This document shows, piece after piece, positions 1 to 9,394 of a stretch of 64,000 nt of DNA. Position numbers and translations under genes: made by a program. Within the stretch, counting starts at the first letter, position 1. Each line of letters opens with the position of its first letter. Source of the stretch: Planctomycetia bacterium. Lineage in GTDB: Bacteria; Planctomycetota; Planctomycetia; Pirellulales; Thermoguttaceae. Location of the stretch: the NCBI GenBank assembly GCA_030539295.1, contig JAUNSJ010000010.1, forward strand, positions 48,041 to 112,040. Direction: 5' to 3'. The notes beneath the pieces are model-generated. The model was not told where the DNA came from. It did not search any database and saw only the letters and a program-made list of their open reading frames with translations.

Positions 1-1
1 T

Positions 2-715
2 CTCGACGCTACAACGACAGTAGCCGAGCAGCAAAACTCTTTTTCACAAGAGCTTACATCGCAAACGACAAATGACTCGGGTGTTTTCCTTGACCCGGAC
101 GCCTCGACCAATCGCTCTCTCTTCGGTCAGCAGGAGGAGCCAACGACCCCGGCGACCGCGACCGAGCCTGTGGCGTCCCGGCCAAGTGTCGACTCGACGT
201 CCATGCTCGCCGACCCGTCCGTCCTCTGGTACGTGCGTACGGAGCAGGGCCAGACTTACGGGCCTGCCGCCGGACCTGTGATTCAGAACTGGATTCAGGA
301 ACGCCGCATCGGACCGTCCATGCTCGTTTGGCGCGAAGGATGGTCGACCTGGCTTGAGGCAAAAAATGTCTTTCCGGAACTGGAGCATATCTTTTCCGGT
401 ATCTCCAGTGAAACGCCGCCCGTCTCCGAGTTCGGACCCGGACCCGCGTCCGCTCTGGTTAACGCCCCTACCGACAAGAACGAGAGTCTCACGATCCAGA
501 AGAAAATCGCCCGAAAGAAAAGAGCCTCACGCGACCTGCTGATCGTGCTCGGTTTGATCGCTGCTATTATTGTCCTGATCGTCTGCCTCGTGGCCTTGCT
601 CGTCTGGCAAAAGGGGAGCGGCCCGGATAAAGCAGCACCGGAATCCGCGACGCCCGCCGCCGTCGAAACCGTCAGCTTGCACTCACCCCCAACGGACGAC
701 GTTCGCCTTACCTGA
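2..715 (+). CDS. GYF_2-domain membrane protein, 5' end cut by window
   Basis: The reading frame is open from the left edge to the TGA at 713-715, so the true start lies outside the window; the GTG at 170 is only an internal candidate. After a low-complexity Ser/Thr/Pro/Glu stretch there is a GYF_2 (DUF4339-like) module of about 50 residues: it begins WYVRTEQGQTYGP and continues through IGPSMLVWREGW to EAKNVFPEL. The C-terminal part has a basic patch followed by one strongly hydrophobic helix (LIVLGLIAAIIVLIVCLVALLVW) and a short tail. GYF_2 domains are common in planctomycete membrane proteins and are thought to bind proline-rich peptides; no enzymatic role is visible. The downstream gene is convergent. 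Confidence 0.75.
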   Translation, partial: LDATTTVAEQQNSFSQELTSQTTNDSGVFLDPDASTNRSLFGQQEEPTTPATATEPVASRPSVDSTSMLADPSVLWYVRTEQGQTYGPAAGPVIQNWIQERRIGPSMLVWREGWSTWLEAKNVFPELEHIFSGISSETPPVSEFGPGPASALVNAPTDKNESLTIQKKIARKKRASRDLLIVLGLIAAIIVLIVCLVALLVWQKGSGPDKAAPESATPAAVETVSLHSPPTDDVRLT

Positions 716-748
716 TATCCACTTTTACCTGATTTCAGCGTAAACGCA

Positions 749-2206
749 TTAGAACGAATACTTTATAGCCAGGTCAATGCGAAAAAGATCGCCTGTGTCC
801 ATTGGCAGGAAGGTTGGGTCCGACGTACGAACGTCGGCCCGCCGAAAATCCGTTCGGTAATACGCAAATTCCGCTCCTGTCATGAGGAACGACGTCCAAC
901 TATACAGAAAATTCGTGAACAGGACGGAACTTTGTGTCCTCGCATAGGCGATCCCATTGACCGCTACACTCGTGCCCACCAAATCACGATCGTTCACCTT
1001 ATCAATGGCGTAACCCGTGTTATTACAAAGCTTTTCCGTCAGACTCGTGTGCAACGAGAGCCAGCCGCCCATGTCGCGCAGCCCCGCACGACGGTACAGA
1101 TCCACGCCTTGATTGATTCCCCCACAAAAACTGCTCAAGTTCTCTCCGAAGTAATACTCCCCTTGCAGTCGCATACGCTTGGTGATTGGGAGGTCGCCGT
1201 CGACGTTAACCGACCACGTATTAATCGCCACGTCCTTTTCGCCCTTATCGCGCCACGTCCCCGCAATGGGGTCAAAATTATAGCTCTCCTGACCGAAATG
1301 GGCGGACAGACCCACCGTTATCGGAAGCCCGCCCCGTGCCTCTTCCCAAAAGCTCATCGCGTATCGCCCTTCGACCAGCGGCACACCTGACGTCTTCCCA
1401 CTAGCCGCGGAAACCGAGGTAAAATCGCCAATAATGTCATCGGCCAGGGCCACTTGCGTCAGAGTCTTAAAGTTCGCACTATACGTCCGGCCTTTCTCCA
1501 GTCGGACCTGGGCTCGACGATAGCCGATATTACCCGCGAAACCTGCCGGAAGGTAGGACAGCATCTGCGGATATAGCGGTGAGATTACCTCCCAGTCCTG
1601 ACCAAAGGCAAGTCGTAAATCACGCTCCTTGTTCACCAGTTCCACAAACGCTTTTCGCAGCTGAAGCCCGCCCTTATTACGCGTCCCGTTCATGGTCCCT
1701 TCAAAATCAATTTCGACCACACCCCGAACGTTCGTTTTGCCCAGCAGGTCCACTTTGGGTCCCTCGACGAACATGCCAATCCGGCTCTGGCGGGCATCGA
1801 CAAAGAAATCAGGCGACGCCGAAATTTCCGGCGACTGCGCATAAAGCACAAAGTCGCCCGGGATTCCCGTCGCCGAATTATAACCCGTGTTCGTCCATAT
1901 ATAGCCGTACGGTATGAACTTAAAATCTCCCTTCTTCCAGGAAAGATCTTTCATTAAGTCGCCCAGCTCATCTTTCGTTATATAGATGTCGTAGCGATTG
2001 TCGATATCAAGCGGCTTCAGATTACTATTCTCTATCGTATCAAGACTTATATCTTCGCCCGCCGCCTGTGGGTCCCCCGCGGCAAAGACAGACGGCACCA
2101 CAAGCGACCAATCCCCCACGGCACCGGCTACCATAAGGAGTATCAAAACAACCCGCCTGAGCGCTCGTGTCAACGGAAGACGTTTAAAATCCATTTGAAA
2201 TAACAT
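749..2206 (-). CDS. DcaP-like outer-membrane porin
   Basis: A 485-residue protein with an N-terminal hydrophobic signal (ALRRVVLILLMVAGAVG, then a cleavage-like VFAAG). Alternating beta-strand sequence follows, and the protein ends in Phe (IKYSF), as outer-membrane barrels do. The stretch FVDARQSRIGMFVEG, then VRGVVEIDFEG, LRKAFVELVN and LAFGQDWEVISPLYPQ follows the order of conserved strands in DcaP/trimeric porin-like proteins. A short periplasmic segment between about residues 45 and 95 precedes the barrel. Expected role: passive channel for small, possibly anionic, solutes in the outer membrane. It is transcribed alone from a good promoter at 2291-2319. Exact substrate unknown; the porin call is firm, the DcaP subfamily less so. 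Confidence 0.7.
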   Translation of the reverse strand: MLFQMDFKRLPLTRALRRVVLILLMVAGAVGDWSLVVPSVFAAGDPQAAGEDISLDTIENSNLKPLDIDNRYDIYITKDELGDLMKDLSWKKGDFKFIPYGYIWTNTGYNSATGIPGDFVLYAQSPEISASPDFFVDARQSRIGMFVEGPKVDLLGKTNVRGVVEIDFEGTMNGTRNKGGLQLRKAFVELVNKERDLRLAFGQDWEVISPLYPQMLSYLPAGFAGNIGYRRAQVRLEKGRTYSANFKTLTQVALADDIIGDFTSVSAASGKTSGVPLVEGRYAMSFWEEARGGLPITVGLSAHFGQESYNFDPIAGTWRDKGEKDVAINTWSVNVDGDLPITKRMRLQGEYYFGENLSSFCGGINQGVDLYRRAGLRDMGGWLSLHTSLTEKLCNNTGYAIDKVNDRDLVGTSVAVNGIAYARTQSSVLFTNFLYSWTSFLMTGAEFAYYRTDFRRADVRTSDPTFLPMDTGDLFRIDLAIKYSF

Positions 2207-2290
2207 GGTTATCTACTAACTAAATATTACTTACTCTTCGTATATTACCCAAAGTAACAAACAGTCATTTTTCAGGTAATCCTTACATCT

Positions 2291-2319
2291 ATTATCGTCC
2301 ATAGAATCGTTTTAATCAA
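2291..2319 (-). promoter_or_regulatory. sigma70-type promoter of the porin gene
   Basis: On the minus strand a -35 TTGATT (2319-2314), a 17-base spacer and a -10 GATAAT (2296-2291) lie about 85 bases before the porin start. The region around it is AT-rich. Seen directly as consensus match; activity is inferred. Confidence 0.5.
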
Positions 2320-2397
2320 ATTATTTTGCCAAAGTTTTTCGTCACTGCCGGCTTTTCGCAAAAGTCTTCACCGTTCGGCCAAGTCGCATTAAACACC

Positions 2398-3042
2398 TCA
2401 CTCGGTGCAAAAAGAGACGTCGCAAAGGCAAGGATTCCTTGCGAAAATCTCGGCAATCCACGAGGGTGCAAGAGCCAACTCCAGGCAAATTACATTTACG
2501 CAAGATTCAATAAGTGTTTCCGACAAGGCTGCCAGGACCAGCTCCATACCGGAATTGAATTCCTGCTCATTTTCTGCGTCCGCGGCTGTCGTCAGGTACA
2601 AGCAGCGACTGCCAGCGATGTCACTTAACCGAAACTCACAAATACAGTTACCAATTGTAATGGGGCTTCCCTTACGCACTCTCGCGTCAACATCTTTTCC
2701 CGAAACAGCCGGCTCGTGGTTCTTTCGAAAAACAATATGATGGAGACACCGAAACTTCTTACACAAACTTCTATCGGCAACAATCAATCGACTGCAAAAT
2801 GATACTTCTTCGAGCTTTGGCCACAACTTCAATTCATTGCGCCACGTGAAAACGGCCTCTTCGTCAAGCTCACTTAAATCCAAATAACAGGCACGACGGC
2901 GAATCTGTTCGATCTCGTGTTCCTGGAATGGCACGCCCGCGCAGCACTTAAAGCCCGCACCACACTTGCTTTCCCAGAGCCATTCGCATTCCTTCCGCTC
3001 CTGTATTGGACGAGATGAACCAAAATTTATATTCTTGTCCAT
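2398..3042 (-). CDS. hypothetical Cys-rich protein
   Basis: A 214-residue protein with no signal peptide or membrane helix. I chose the ATG at 3042 because AGAGGA stands about nine bases upstream; a frame-open ATG at 3078 lacks such a site. It is rich in cysteine (among others CGAGFKCC near the N-terminus, CKKFRC, NCIC, CLCDVSFC at the C-terminus), yet the cysteines do not fall into a zinc-ribbon or Fe-S pattern I recognise. The middle is an ordinary mixed alpha/beta sequence. It stands alone between long AT-rich spacers, in the same direction as the porin. No family recognised. Confidence 0.55.
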   Translation of the reverse strand: MDKNINFGSSRPIQERKECEWLWESKCGAGFKCCAGVPFQEHEIEQIRRRACYLDLSELDEEAVFTWRNELKLWPKLEEVSFCSRLIVADRSLCKKFRCLHHIVFRKNHEPAVSGKDVDARVRKGSPITIGNCICEFRLSDIAGSRCLYLTTAADAENEQEFNSGMELVLAALSETLIESCVNVICLELALAPSWIAEIFARNPCLCDVSFCTE

Positions 3043-3078
3043 AAAATAAATTCCTCTTGAATAAAAGGCCATACACAT

Positions 3079-3609
3079 TTAACGACAGAATTATATAACA
3101 TTTGCACGTGGATAAATAGCGATACCTCCTCTCTCACAGTCTCATTTACTTTCCATCCCTATTTTCTCGCCAGCCTCTTCCTTAAAGTCTAAACACTCCT
3201 TACAAAAATTCAAGCGGGACTAAATAAAAAATCGAATACGCACTCATTTATGTTGCAAAAAAAGAACTGTGCACACTACTGAATAAGTGAACCAAAACTA
3301 ACACTCCAACATAATCCTTGGTTTGCCCCAAAGTGGCGAAAATGGTTAAGATAGTAAAATGGTGAATCGCAAAGGGTGGCTCGTGACAGCAGTTCTCCGT
3401 TATTGCTGGGTCGGGCCCTGCGAGCAGGCCCGACCGGTATTCTTTCCCATTTCAACATTTTTCGGCCCCCCTAGCCAAAAGATTTTTCGTGCCTAACATA
3501 TATAATATAGTATGATTGTATTTAGAGAGGAATTGTGCGCCAGACTTGAAGGCCCGAGCGGCCGTGCATTTCATACCGCAATTCCGACTTCACACCCAGG
3601 CACAACTCC
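3079..3609. other. 530-base AT-rich spacer with a strong hairpin
   Basis: No convincing gene is present. The only frame of any length (3276-3458, minus) has no start context. The spacer holds a perfect 9-bp inverted repeat at 3409-3435 (listed separately) and a TATAAT-like hexamer near 3505 that could serve the following large gene, without a clear -35. Confidence 0.5.
3409..3435. repeat. perfect 9-bp inverted repeat (hairpin)
   Basis: GGTCGGGCC at 3409-3417 and its exact complement GGCCCGACC at 3427-3435 are separated by a 9-base loop (CTGCGAGCA). The GC-rich stem sits in an AT-rich spacer and has no U-tract directly after it, so it is not a canonical terminator on either strand. It could be a REP-type element, a protein site or a transcript-end structure. 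Confidence 0.6.
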
Positions 3610-6600
3610 ATGGTAATAAACGAATTAAACGAAAACGAAATCAAGACGATCCGCGATCTGTCGGGGTACCTCAATTTTTCGTCCGGAACGTCGGAACCCC
3701 GTTTTTTCAAAGCTTGGAATGACCTCTTCTTTCTCTTGGCCAAGACGACCAAAGAAGGGGTCTGGTCCGAGGCTCGCTCTTTTCTTGACCTCGCTTTCGT
3801 ACAGCTCGGACAGCTCGATCCCGCGTTCCGCGAAAATTCACGAGCAACCCGCGTCCTGTCAATCGTTTACGACAACTTTATTCCCGCCTGGCGACTCTTT
3901 CACGCCGACCTGCTTCATCACCAGTCCGACGAACTGTTGTACAATCCGTTCTTCCTGGCCAAGGCCTGTGCCCTCGCTCTGGTTAACGAAGAATCCTGGC
4001 CCGACCTCCAGGCCACGGTCGATAAAATGATAAAACAGATTAACGATTTTCTCGGCTATCGACCCATTCCCGTCCTGGAAGGCCGCGAAAAGCACGAACC
4101 GAATCCCCACGAATGGATTACGCCCCTGCCCCTGTATATAAAAGGAGTTGGCATTGCCTGGGGGCGCTATTACGAACTGGTCGAAAAGACGCTCGAAATT
4201 CTCCGGACAACCGATCCGGAAATTCTTCACAGTGCCAGTTTCGACCCCGATAAGCTGGACGAACTTGTCCTCGACCCGCGCGCCTATGACTTCGATCACC
4301 CGGTCAATCGGCGTCCGAATTACAATTTCGGGACCTGGGACCCCCACACTATAGACATGAACGGCTATTATCGCCGTTTCGTCGTGCACCAGGTCACGGT
4401 CGATGGCATTCTGCTGCGAACGAATCATAACATCATATCCCAGCTCGATTTCAATACGATTCCGCACCGCGATCTGGTCTATGAAGGCGCTTCCGTACTG
4501 GCGGGCACCATGCTCATGGGTTCCGGGGTTACCGGCGACCGGGTCCAGGCACACGATTCCTCGGTTACGCTGGCCACACTCATGCCGCCCATCGCTGAGT
4601 ATCGCGACCGTTTTTACGATTTCCTCATCCGGAACATTCCGGATTCCATGAAGCCGCGTCTTAACTTCGAAGCGAAAAAACTCTTTCAGCCGTTCGCCGG
4701 CGCGCGACAGGATCTCAACCGTCATCTGGCCAAAACCCGTGCCGACCAACTCCAGCGATTCCACCTTGCGCGGACCTATGCCCGGATGGGTTATTTCGAA
4801 GCCGCAGAACGTCAGTCCTCCATTATAGCCGTGGCCAGTGCCCGTTTCTTCTGTCAAATCGATTGCCGAATTACCGCCGCGCACCTTAAGGCCGACGACA
4901 ACGCCTTGCAAGAGGCCTACTCCCTGCTCCCGGAAATCGAAGACCTCCTGCAACGTGGCATAGCCTGTGGTGCCCTCCCCGACCCCTGGTCCATGCTCGG
5001 CTTCTCCGCCGAGTTCAGCCTCTTCCCGTCTGTGGAAAACACCGTGCACGATCATCGGATCGACGACCTTATCGGACTTATGAACGATATTTTCGACCTT
5101 TACAGTCGTCTGCAGAAAGAAGCGGCGGCGGCCGGCCTTTCCGATCTACAGGCAGACCTGTCCGACCACATGAGCGACTTGGCCGGCTGGTGGGATCAGT
5201 TCGGGAGTACGGAAGTCTCCAATGTCGAAGGTTTTTCCGGCGCCGCCGTCTGGGAGTCCGCGGCTAAAGTCTCGACCGCTCTGGCCGCCTGGCATCATGC
5301 AGGCACAGCCGCCGGCGACGTCGCCTTCTGGTGTCGACATGTAGAGCGGTTTAATTCGCCCAAGGCGTTTGTGCTCCTTGGCGATGCCCTGCTCGATAAA
5401 AAAGATCAAGTCGCCGCTATGGCGCTGCTGGTCCACTGGCTGTCTCATTCCGACTCCATACCCCTCATCGAAGGCGATTACTCCTTTCATTCTCTTACCT
5501 TCCGTTGGATGGAATCGTTATGGCAAGAGCGGGACGCCCTTACCGCCGATGAGCCCCATTCCGCGTCTTCCCCGTCCGGCTCTGCCTCGAGCAGTACGAG
5601 TGACCGCCAGAGCGACCCGGCCGCGCTTCTCAAGAAATGGGACCTCGCCACGAAGTTTATCGACTTCCTGGAAGCCAACGCCGATAAATACTGGAACGTT
5701 CCGGTCCTCGAAATTGGCCCACGCCACATGAGCAGTGATTCCGAGCGTCCGTCCTTTCGTGCGGTTAAGAACCAGAAGAACCCGCAGTCGCAGCAGCTGC
5801 CTGCCGTTGGCCATCATTTCCTAAGCTCGCTCCGCGCGGAAATCGGGACCGCCGAGGCCGAACTCCTCCTCCAACAGCTTGGCTCCCGGTTCTCCCACTT
5901 GGACCTGCGACTGAATTTAGTCGCCTACTTCTGGTTCCAGGAGCAGGACCGGGAAGAAACACTCATCGCCTGCGACTATTTCCGCTCGCTTGTCGACCTG
6001 CCCCTACAGAATCCGCAGCTCTTTGTCTTCGACAGCGAGTCCGAACTGGAAAAGAAACACGAACTGTTTTACAATGCCATGAAACAGATCTTTTCCGTAC
6101 CCAACGAAAGCGACCCGGAAATCTTCGACGCCATTAGCAAGGTAATTGCCCCCCACGACGAGACTCCTTCTTCCCACCACGTCAGCCCGGAATCGTCCGA
6201 TCGTGAGTTCCCCTTCAACGACGCCGACGAATCTTCCCTGCAAGACAAATACCACCAAATCCTGGAGAAACTCCGGCATCCGGACGACTATCCCGGTCCG
6301 GAAGACGACACAAACGAGAAGGCACGCCCTCTCGACCAGGAAGAAGAAGATGATGATGATGACCCGGACCACCGCGGAATCGACCCGCTCTTCCGCTCCG
6401 CCTACGAAAATATGACCTTTCACGACAGTGCCGACGATGGTATCAGTGATGAAATGATGGAGTCGCCCGGCGGAAACTATCGCGATGGCGACGACTTCGA
6501 ACTTTCGCAGGAAACCGACCGCATCAATGATCGCCTCGCCTTTATTTTCACTATGGTCAAGCTGTGGAAATTCTCGGCCGTAAAATCGCTCGTGGTCCCG

Positions 6601-8310
6601 TTCGACGAAACCTCGGCCAAGGAGACCCGCCTCCGACTCGAAAACTGGCTCACACAAGCCATTCGATATCAGGAAGACCTCTCCGTACTCCTCTATCAGA
6701 CGTCCCGTTACGTCGTTCCCGCGCCCCGCGGAACAACCGAATCCTTAATTGAGTACGATCAGCATCAGGGGACCAAGGAAATACTCCTGGATAAGATCAT
6801 CTGGTCCATGGTCGAAGTCAACGACACGATTCTCTACCTGGAGTCCGTCCTGTACGAGAACGACCATCCGGACGGTCGTAAGGGGCACAGTATGTGGAGT
6901 CATATACGCAAGGTTATGAGTGCCATTTTCCGCAGCGACGTTAAGCGGGTCCGCAAGTTGTGGCATTCGATGCTCCGGGCCCTCGAAAAAGAGACCCTCC
7001 TCTACATCCCCACCTCGCGCGGCGGCGACCCCATCGCCATCGTAAAATGCCGGTGTCTGCAGCAGATTGTCCTCCGTCTTCTGGAATACACACCCAAGCT
7101 CGGTCTGCTCACCGAAACCTTCGAACTCCTGCGCACTGTTCAAATTATGGAACAGGTCCGGCAAACCCTGCCCGGCGTTATTACCGAGTTCGACCGGATT
7201 TTCGAAACCGCAACGCACGGCGTCGCTCAATGTGTCGCCGACTCCTCCAAGAGCTGGCGCATTCGGTCCGACGACCCCAAATTCAAGTCCGTCGACGACG
7301 CCCTGGTCATTTATATTGAAAAGACTATCGACGCCCTCCTGTCATGCTGGCTCTCGCACAGTCGACATATCCGCATTTCCACCGTCGAATCCCTCATGAC
7401 AGAACCCTACTGGGACAATGTCAAGCAATTCATTATCAACTACGGGGAAGATCTGCTCACGCAGCAGTTCCTCGGCTTTCGCAATATGAGAGCCATTCTG
7501 CATCAGGGCGCCGACACCTTCCTGAAGAGTCTCGTCGAAATGCACAAAAACGGTCGCGAACTCGAAGTCGGCAACAAGCTGGTACAAGACATCGTTGCGA
7601 ACAAGATCGACCTGACTCGCGTTGCCAGTATGCTCGACCTGATCTTCGAATGCGTCGCCGAAAACTACACGGAATACGTCGACTATAACAGTACGACCAC
7701 GCATTCGGACCACGGGTCAAAGCTCTACATGTTCCTCGACATGCTCCGGGTACTCACCGGTTACGAGCGCGTCGCCTGGAATCTCAAGCCCGTTTACTGG
7801 GTGCACGACACCATGATTCGCGCAAAGCGTTCGCAAGCGGCCGCGCTCTGGGAGCAGAGCGTCGCTCGAAAAAGCTCCAATATAGCCGAAGAAAATATAC
7901 GAAACTACAACCATCTTAGTGCCCGTTATGGAATCTGGATTCCCAGTATCCACGAACGACTCCAGGAACGGTTCATACGCCCTCTGCAAATCGACCGTAT
8001 GTGCGCCGTCGTTCCGCAAGCCATTCGCGACGTGCGCAAGCCCGGCCCTTCTCTCTCCTTCCAGCTTTTGGAGGACCAGATTGCCAAGTTCGCCGAAACG
8101 CCTATGGGGGTCGGTTACGAAATCCCCGAATGGCTCGAAACACTTCAGGAAGAGGTTATGAACTCACAGGCAGCCGCTAAGGGTGAGGAACGCGATAAAC
8201 AGAACGATGCCTTTAATCCGGTCCCCCCCTTTGAACAGATTCGTTTGTCGCGTGCTGAACTCGAACGACAAATCCGCTTTTGCGTTTCTCATCTGAATTA
8301 TCAGGAGTAA
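3610..8310 (+). CDS. very large hypothetical protein (1566 aa)
   Basis: The largest gene of the window. The ATG at 3610 is the only plausible start, because an in-frame stop lies at 3547 and no ATG/GTG/TTG falls between. No signal peptide or clear membrane helix is visible. The N-terminal 900 residues are mostly helical, with TPR/solenoid-like stretches (for example LARTYARMGYFEAAERQ). A strongly acidic linker follows near residues 860-960 with EEEDDDDD at its core, then a second long helical region to the C-terminus. No catalytic motif was found. The gene is followed closely by a metallophosphoesterase on the same strand. Codon use resembles the neighbours. A scaffold or assembly role is possible but is only a guess. 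Confidence 0.75.
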   Translation: MVINELNENEIKTIRDLSGYLNFSSGTSEPRFFKAWNDLFFLLAKTTKEGVWSEARSFLDLAFVQLGQLDPAFRENSRATRVLSIVYDNFIPAWRLFHADLLHHQSDELLYNPFFLAKACALALVNEESWPDLQATVDKMIKQINDFLGYRPIPVLEGREKHEPNPHEWITPLPLYIKGVGIAWGRYYELVEKTLEILRTTDPEILHSASFDPDKLDELVLDPRAYDFDHPVNRRPNYNFGTWDPHTIDMNGYYRRFVVHQVTVDGILLRTNHNIISQLDFNTIPHRDLVYEGASVLAGTMLMGSGVTGDRVQAHDSSVTLATLMPPIAEYRDRFYDFLIRNIPDSMKPRLNFEAKKLFQPFAGARQDLNRHLAKTRADQLQRFHLARTYARMGYFEAAERQSSIIAVASARFFCQIDCRITAAHLKADDNALQEAYSLLPEIEDLLQRGIACGALPDPWSMLGFSAEFSLFPSVENTVHDHRIDDLIGLMNDIFDLYSRLQKEAAAAGLSDLQADLSDHMSDLAGWWDQFGSTEVSNVEGFSGAAVWESAAKVSTALAAWHHAGTAAGDVAFWCRHVERFNSPKAFVLLGDALLDKKDQVAAMALLVHWLSHSDSIPLIEGDYSFHSLTFRWMESLWQERDALTADEPHSASSPSGSASSSTSDRQSDPAALLKKWDLATKFIDFLEANADKYWNVPVLEIGPRHMSSDSERPSFRAVKNQKNPQSQQLPAVGHHFLSSLRAEIGTAEAELLLQQLGSRFSHLDLRLNLVAYFWFQEQDREETLIACDYFRSLVDLPLQNPQLFVFDSESELEKKHELFYNAMKQIFSVPNESDPEIFDAISKVIAPHDETPSSHHVSPESSDREFPFNDADESSLQDKYHQILEKLRHPDDYPGPEDDTNEKARPLDQEEEDDDDDPDHRGIDPLFRSAYENMTFHDSADDGISDEMMESPGGNYRDGDDFELSQETDRINDRLAFIFTMVKLWKFSAVKSLVVPFDETSAKETRLRLENWLTQAIRYQEDLSVLLYQTSRYVVPAPRGTTESLIEYDQHQGTKEILLDKIIWSMVEVNDTILYLESVLYENDHPDGRKGHSMWSHIRKVMSAIFRSDVKRVRKLWHSMLRALEKETLLYIPTSRGGDPIAIVKCRCLQQIVLRLLEYTPKLGLLTETFELLRTVQIMEQVRQTLPGVITEFDRIFETATHGVAQCVADSSKSWRIRSDDPKFKSVDDALVIYIEKTIDALLSCWLSHSRHIRISTVESLMTEPYWDNVKQFIINYGEDLLTQQFLGFRNMRAILHQGADTFLKSLVEMHKNGRELEVGNKLVQDIVANKIDLTRVASMLDLIFECVAENYTEYVDYNSTTTHSDHGSKLYMFLDMLRVLTGYERVAWNLKPVYWVHDTMIRAKRSQAAALWEQSVARKSSNIAEENIRNYNHLSARYGIWIPSIHERLQERFIRPLQIDRMCAVVPQAIRDVRKPGPSLSFQLLEDQIAKFAETPMGVGYEIPEWLETLQEEVMNSQAAAKGEERDKQNDAFNPVPPFEQIRLSRAELERQIRFCVSHLNYQE

Positions 8311-8424
8311 ATCGCATGTTCGTCCGGCCTTTTGCTCCTGTCGTCAACACAGCGACCTTACTGGTATCCTGTATTTCGCGCGAGCTTGAGAATTATTACT
8401 ACCCTAACACAAGGAACACAAGCG

Positions 8425-9333
8425 ATGATTAGATTCGGCCTCTTTACCGACATGCAATATGCCGACCGCGAGCCCGCTCGCAACCGCGATTACCGAAAAT
8501 CTCTCGATAAATTCATTGCCGTCGCCGGTTCCTTTCACCAGGAAAAACTCTCACGCGTCTTCCACCTCGGCGACATCGTCAACGATGGATGGTCCAATCT
8601 GACCCAGGCGCTCGAACTGTTCGATAAGTCTGAACTGCCTCTGATTCACGTTCTGGGAAATCACGACTTCATCATCGACGACGATAAAAAAAACAGACTT
8701 CCTTCCCTGCTCCGACTCCCCGATTGCGGCTATTACGCCATGGAACTCCCCGACCCGGACGACCCGGATAACCGCTGGAAATGTATGATTCTCAACGGAA
8801 ATGAAAACGCACCCTACGTCGCCACAAACGACAGCGACCGGGAAAAAGCCGAACGACTCCGCGAAAAATACCGTCTCGTCAGCGGAAACCTGCCCGAGCC
8901 CTGGAATGGAACCTTCTCACCGAAACAATTGCAGTGGCTGCGAGACGAACTGAACACGGCCCAAAAAGAGAATTGGCGCGTTCTCCTCTGCTCCCACTTC
9001 CCGCTCTACGCGCAAGCGAATACAATCCAACGTGCGGCCGCGTTCGGACCTCTGGCCAACGTTGGTATCTACTTCTCGCTTATGGGCGTCTCCGCGTGGA
9101 ACGGGCAGGAAATGCTCTCGCTCATCGAAGCCTTTCCCTGTGTCAAAGCCTGGTTCGCCGGCCATTTGCACGAAGGAAGTTATGGTCTGCGCAAAAATAT
9201 CCACCATGTCACTTTTCGCGGTATGGTCGAGGCCGAACCCAACGCCTGGTCCATTATTACCCTCGCGAAAAATTCCATTAAAATTGATGGCTTCGGGACG
9301 GAACCAGACCGCGAATTAATTTTTAACCATTGA
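8425..9333 (+). CDS. metallophosphoesterase, ADPRibase-Mn / CDP-alcohol diphosphatase-like
   Basis: A 302-residue calcineurin-like phosphoesterase. I place the start at ATG 8425 (AAGGA about nine bases upstream), so the protein begins MIRFGLFTDMQYADRE. The DxQYAD form of the first metal motif is the hallmark of the Mn-dependent ADP-ribose/CDP-alcohol diphosphatase branch. The other metal ligands follow in order: GDIVNDG, GNHDF, CSHFPLY and GHLHEG. The expected reaction is hydrolysis of the pyrophosphate of ADP-ribose, CDP-alcohols or similar nucleotides in the cytoplasm. It lies about 115 bases after the giant gene and 60 bases before hemL; co-transcription is possible. Substrate is inferred from the family. 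Confidence 0.82.
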   Translation: MIRFGLFTDMQYADREPARNRDYRKSLDKFIAVAGSFHQEKLSRVFHLGDIVNDGWSNLTQALELFDKSELPLIHVLGNHDFIIDDDKKNRLPSLLRLPDCGYYAMELPDPDDPDNRWKCMILNGNENAPYVATNDSDREKAERLREKYRLVSGNLPEPWNGTFSPKQLQWLRDELNTAQKENWRVLLCSHFPLYAQANTIQRAAAFGPLANVGIYFSLMGVSAWNGQEMLSLIEAFPCVKAWFAGHLHEGSYGLRKNIHHVTFRGMVEAEPNAWSIITLAKNSIKIDGFGTEPDRELIFNH

Positions 9334-9394
9334 TCGCGTGGTCTCCAACTTCATTCCGTTTCCATTTTTATTTATTTTGCAAAATTAAACCATT

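Noticed and set aside
3276..3458. Open frame of 60 codons on the minus strand
   Set aside because: It has no ribosome site, covers the hairpin and has the Arg/Ser-rich text of non-coding DNA; kept only as a possible repeat element.
3859..5055. 398-codon open frame antisense to the giant gene
   Set aside because: It mirrors the codon pattern of the plus-strand gene; no start signal or domain is seen. The same is true for 6004-6657 and 6745-7230.
6335..6366. GAA/GAT tandem repeat resembling a microsatellite
   Set aside because: In frame it codes the acidic Glu/Asp linker of the giant protein.
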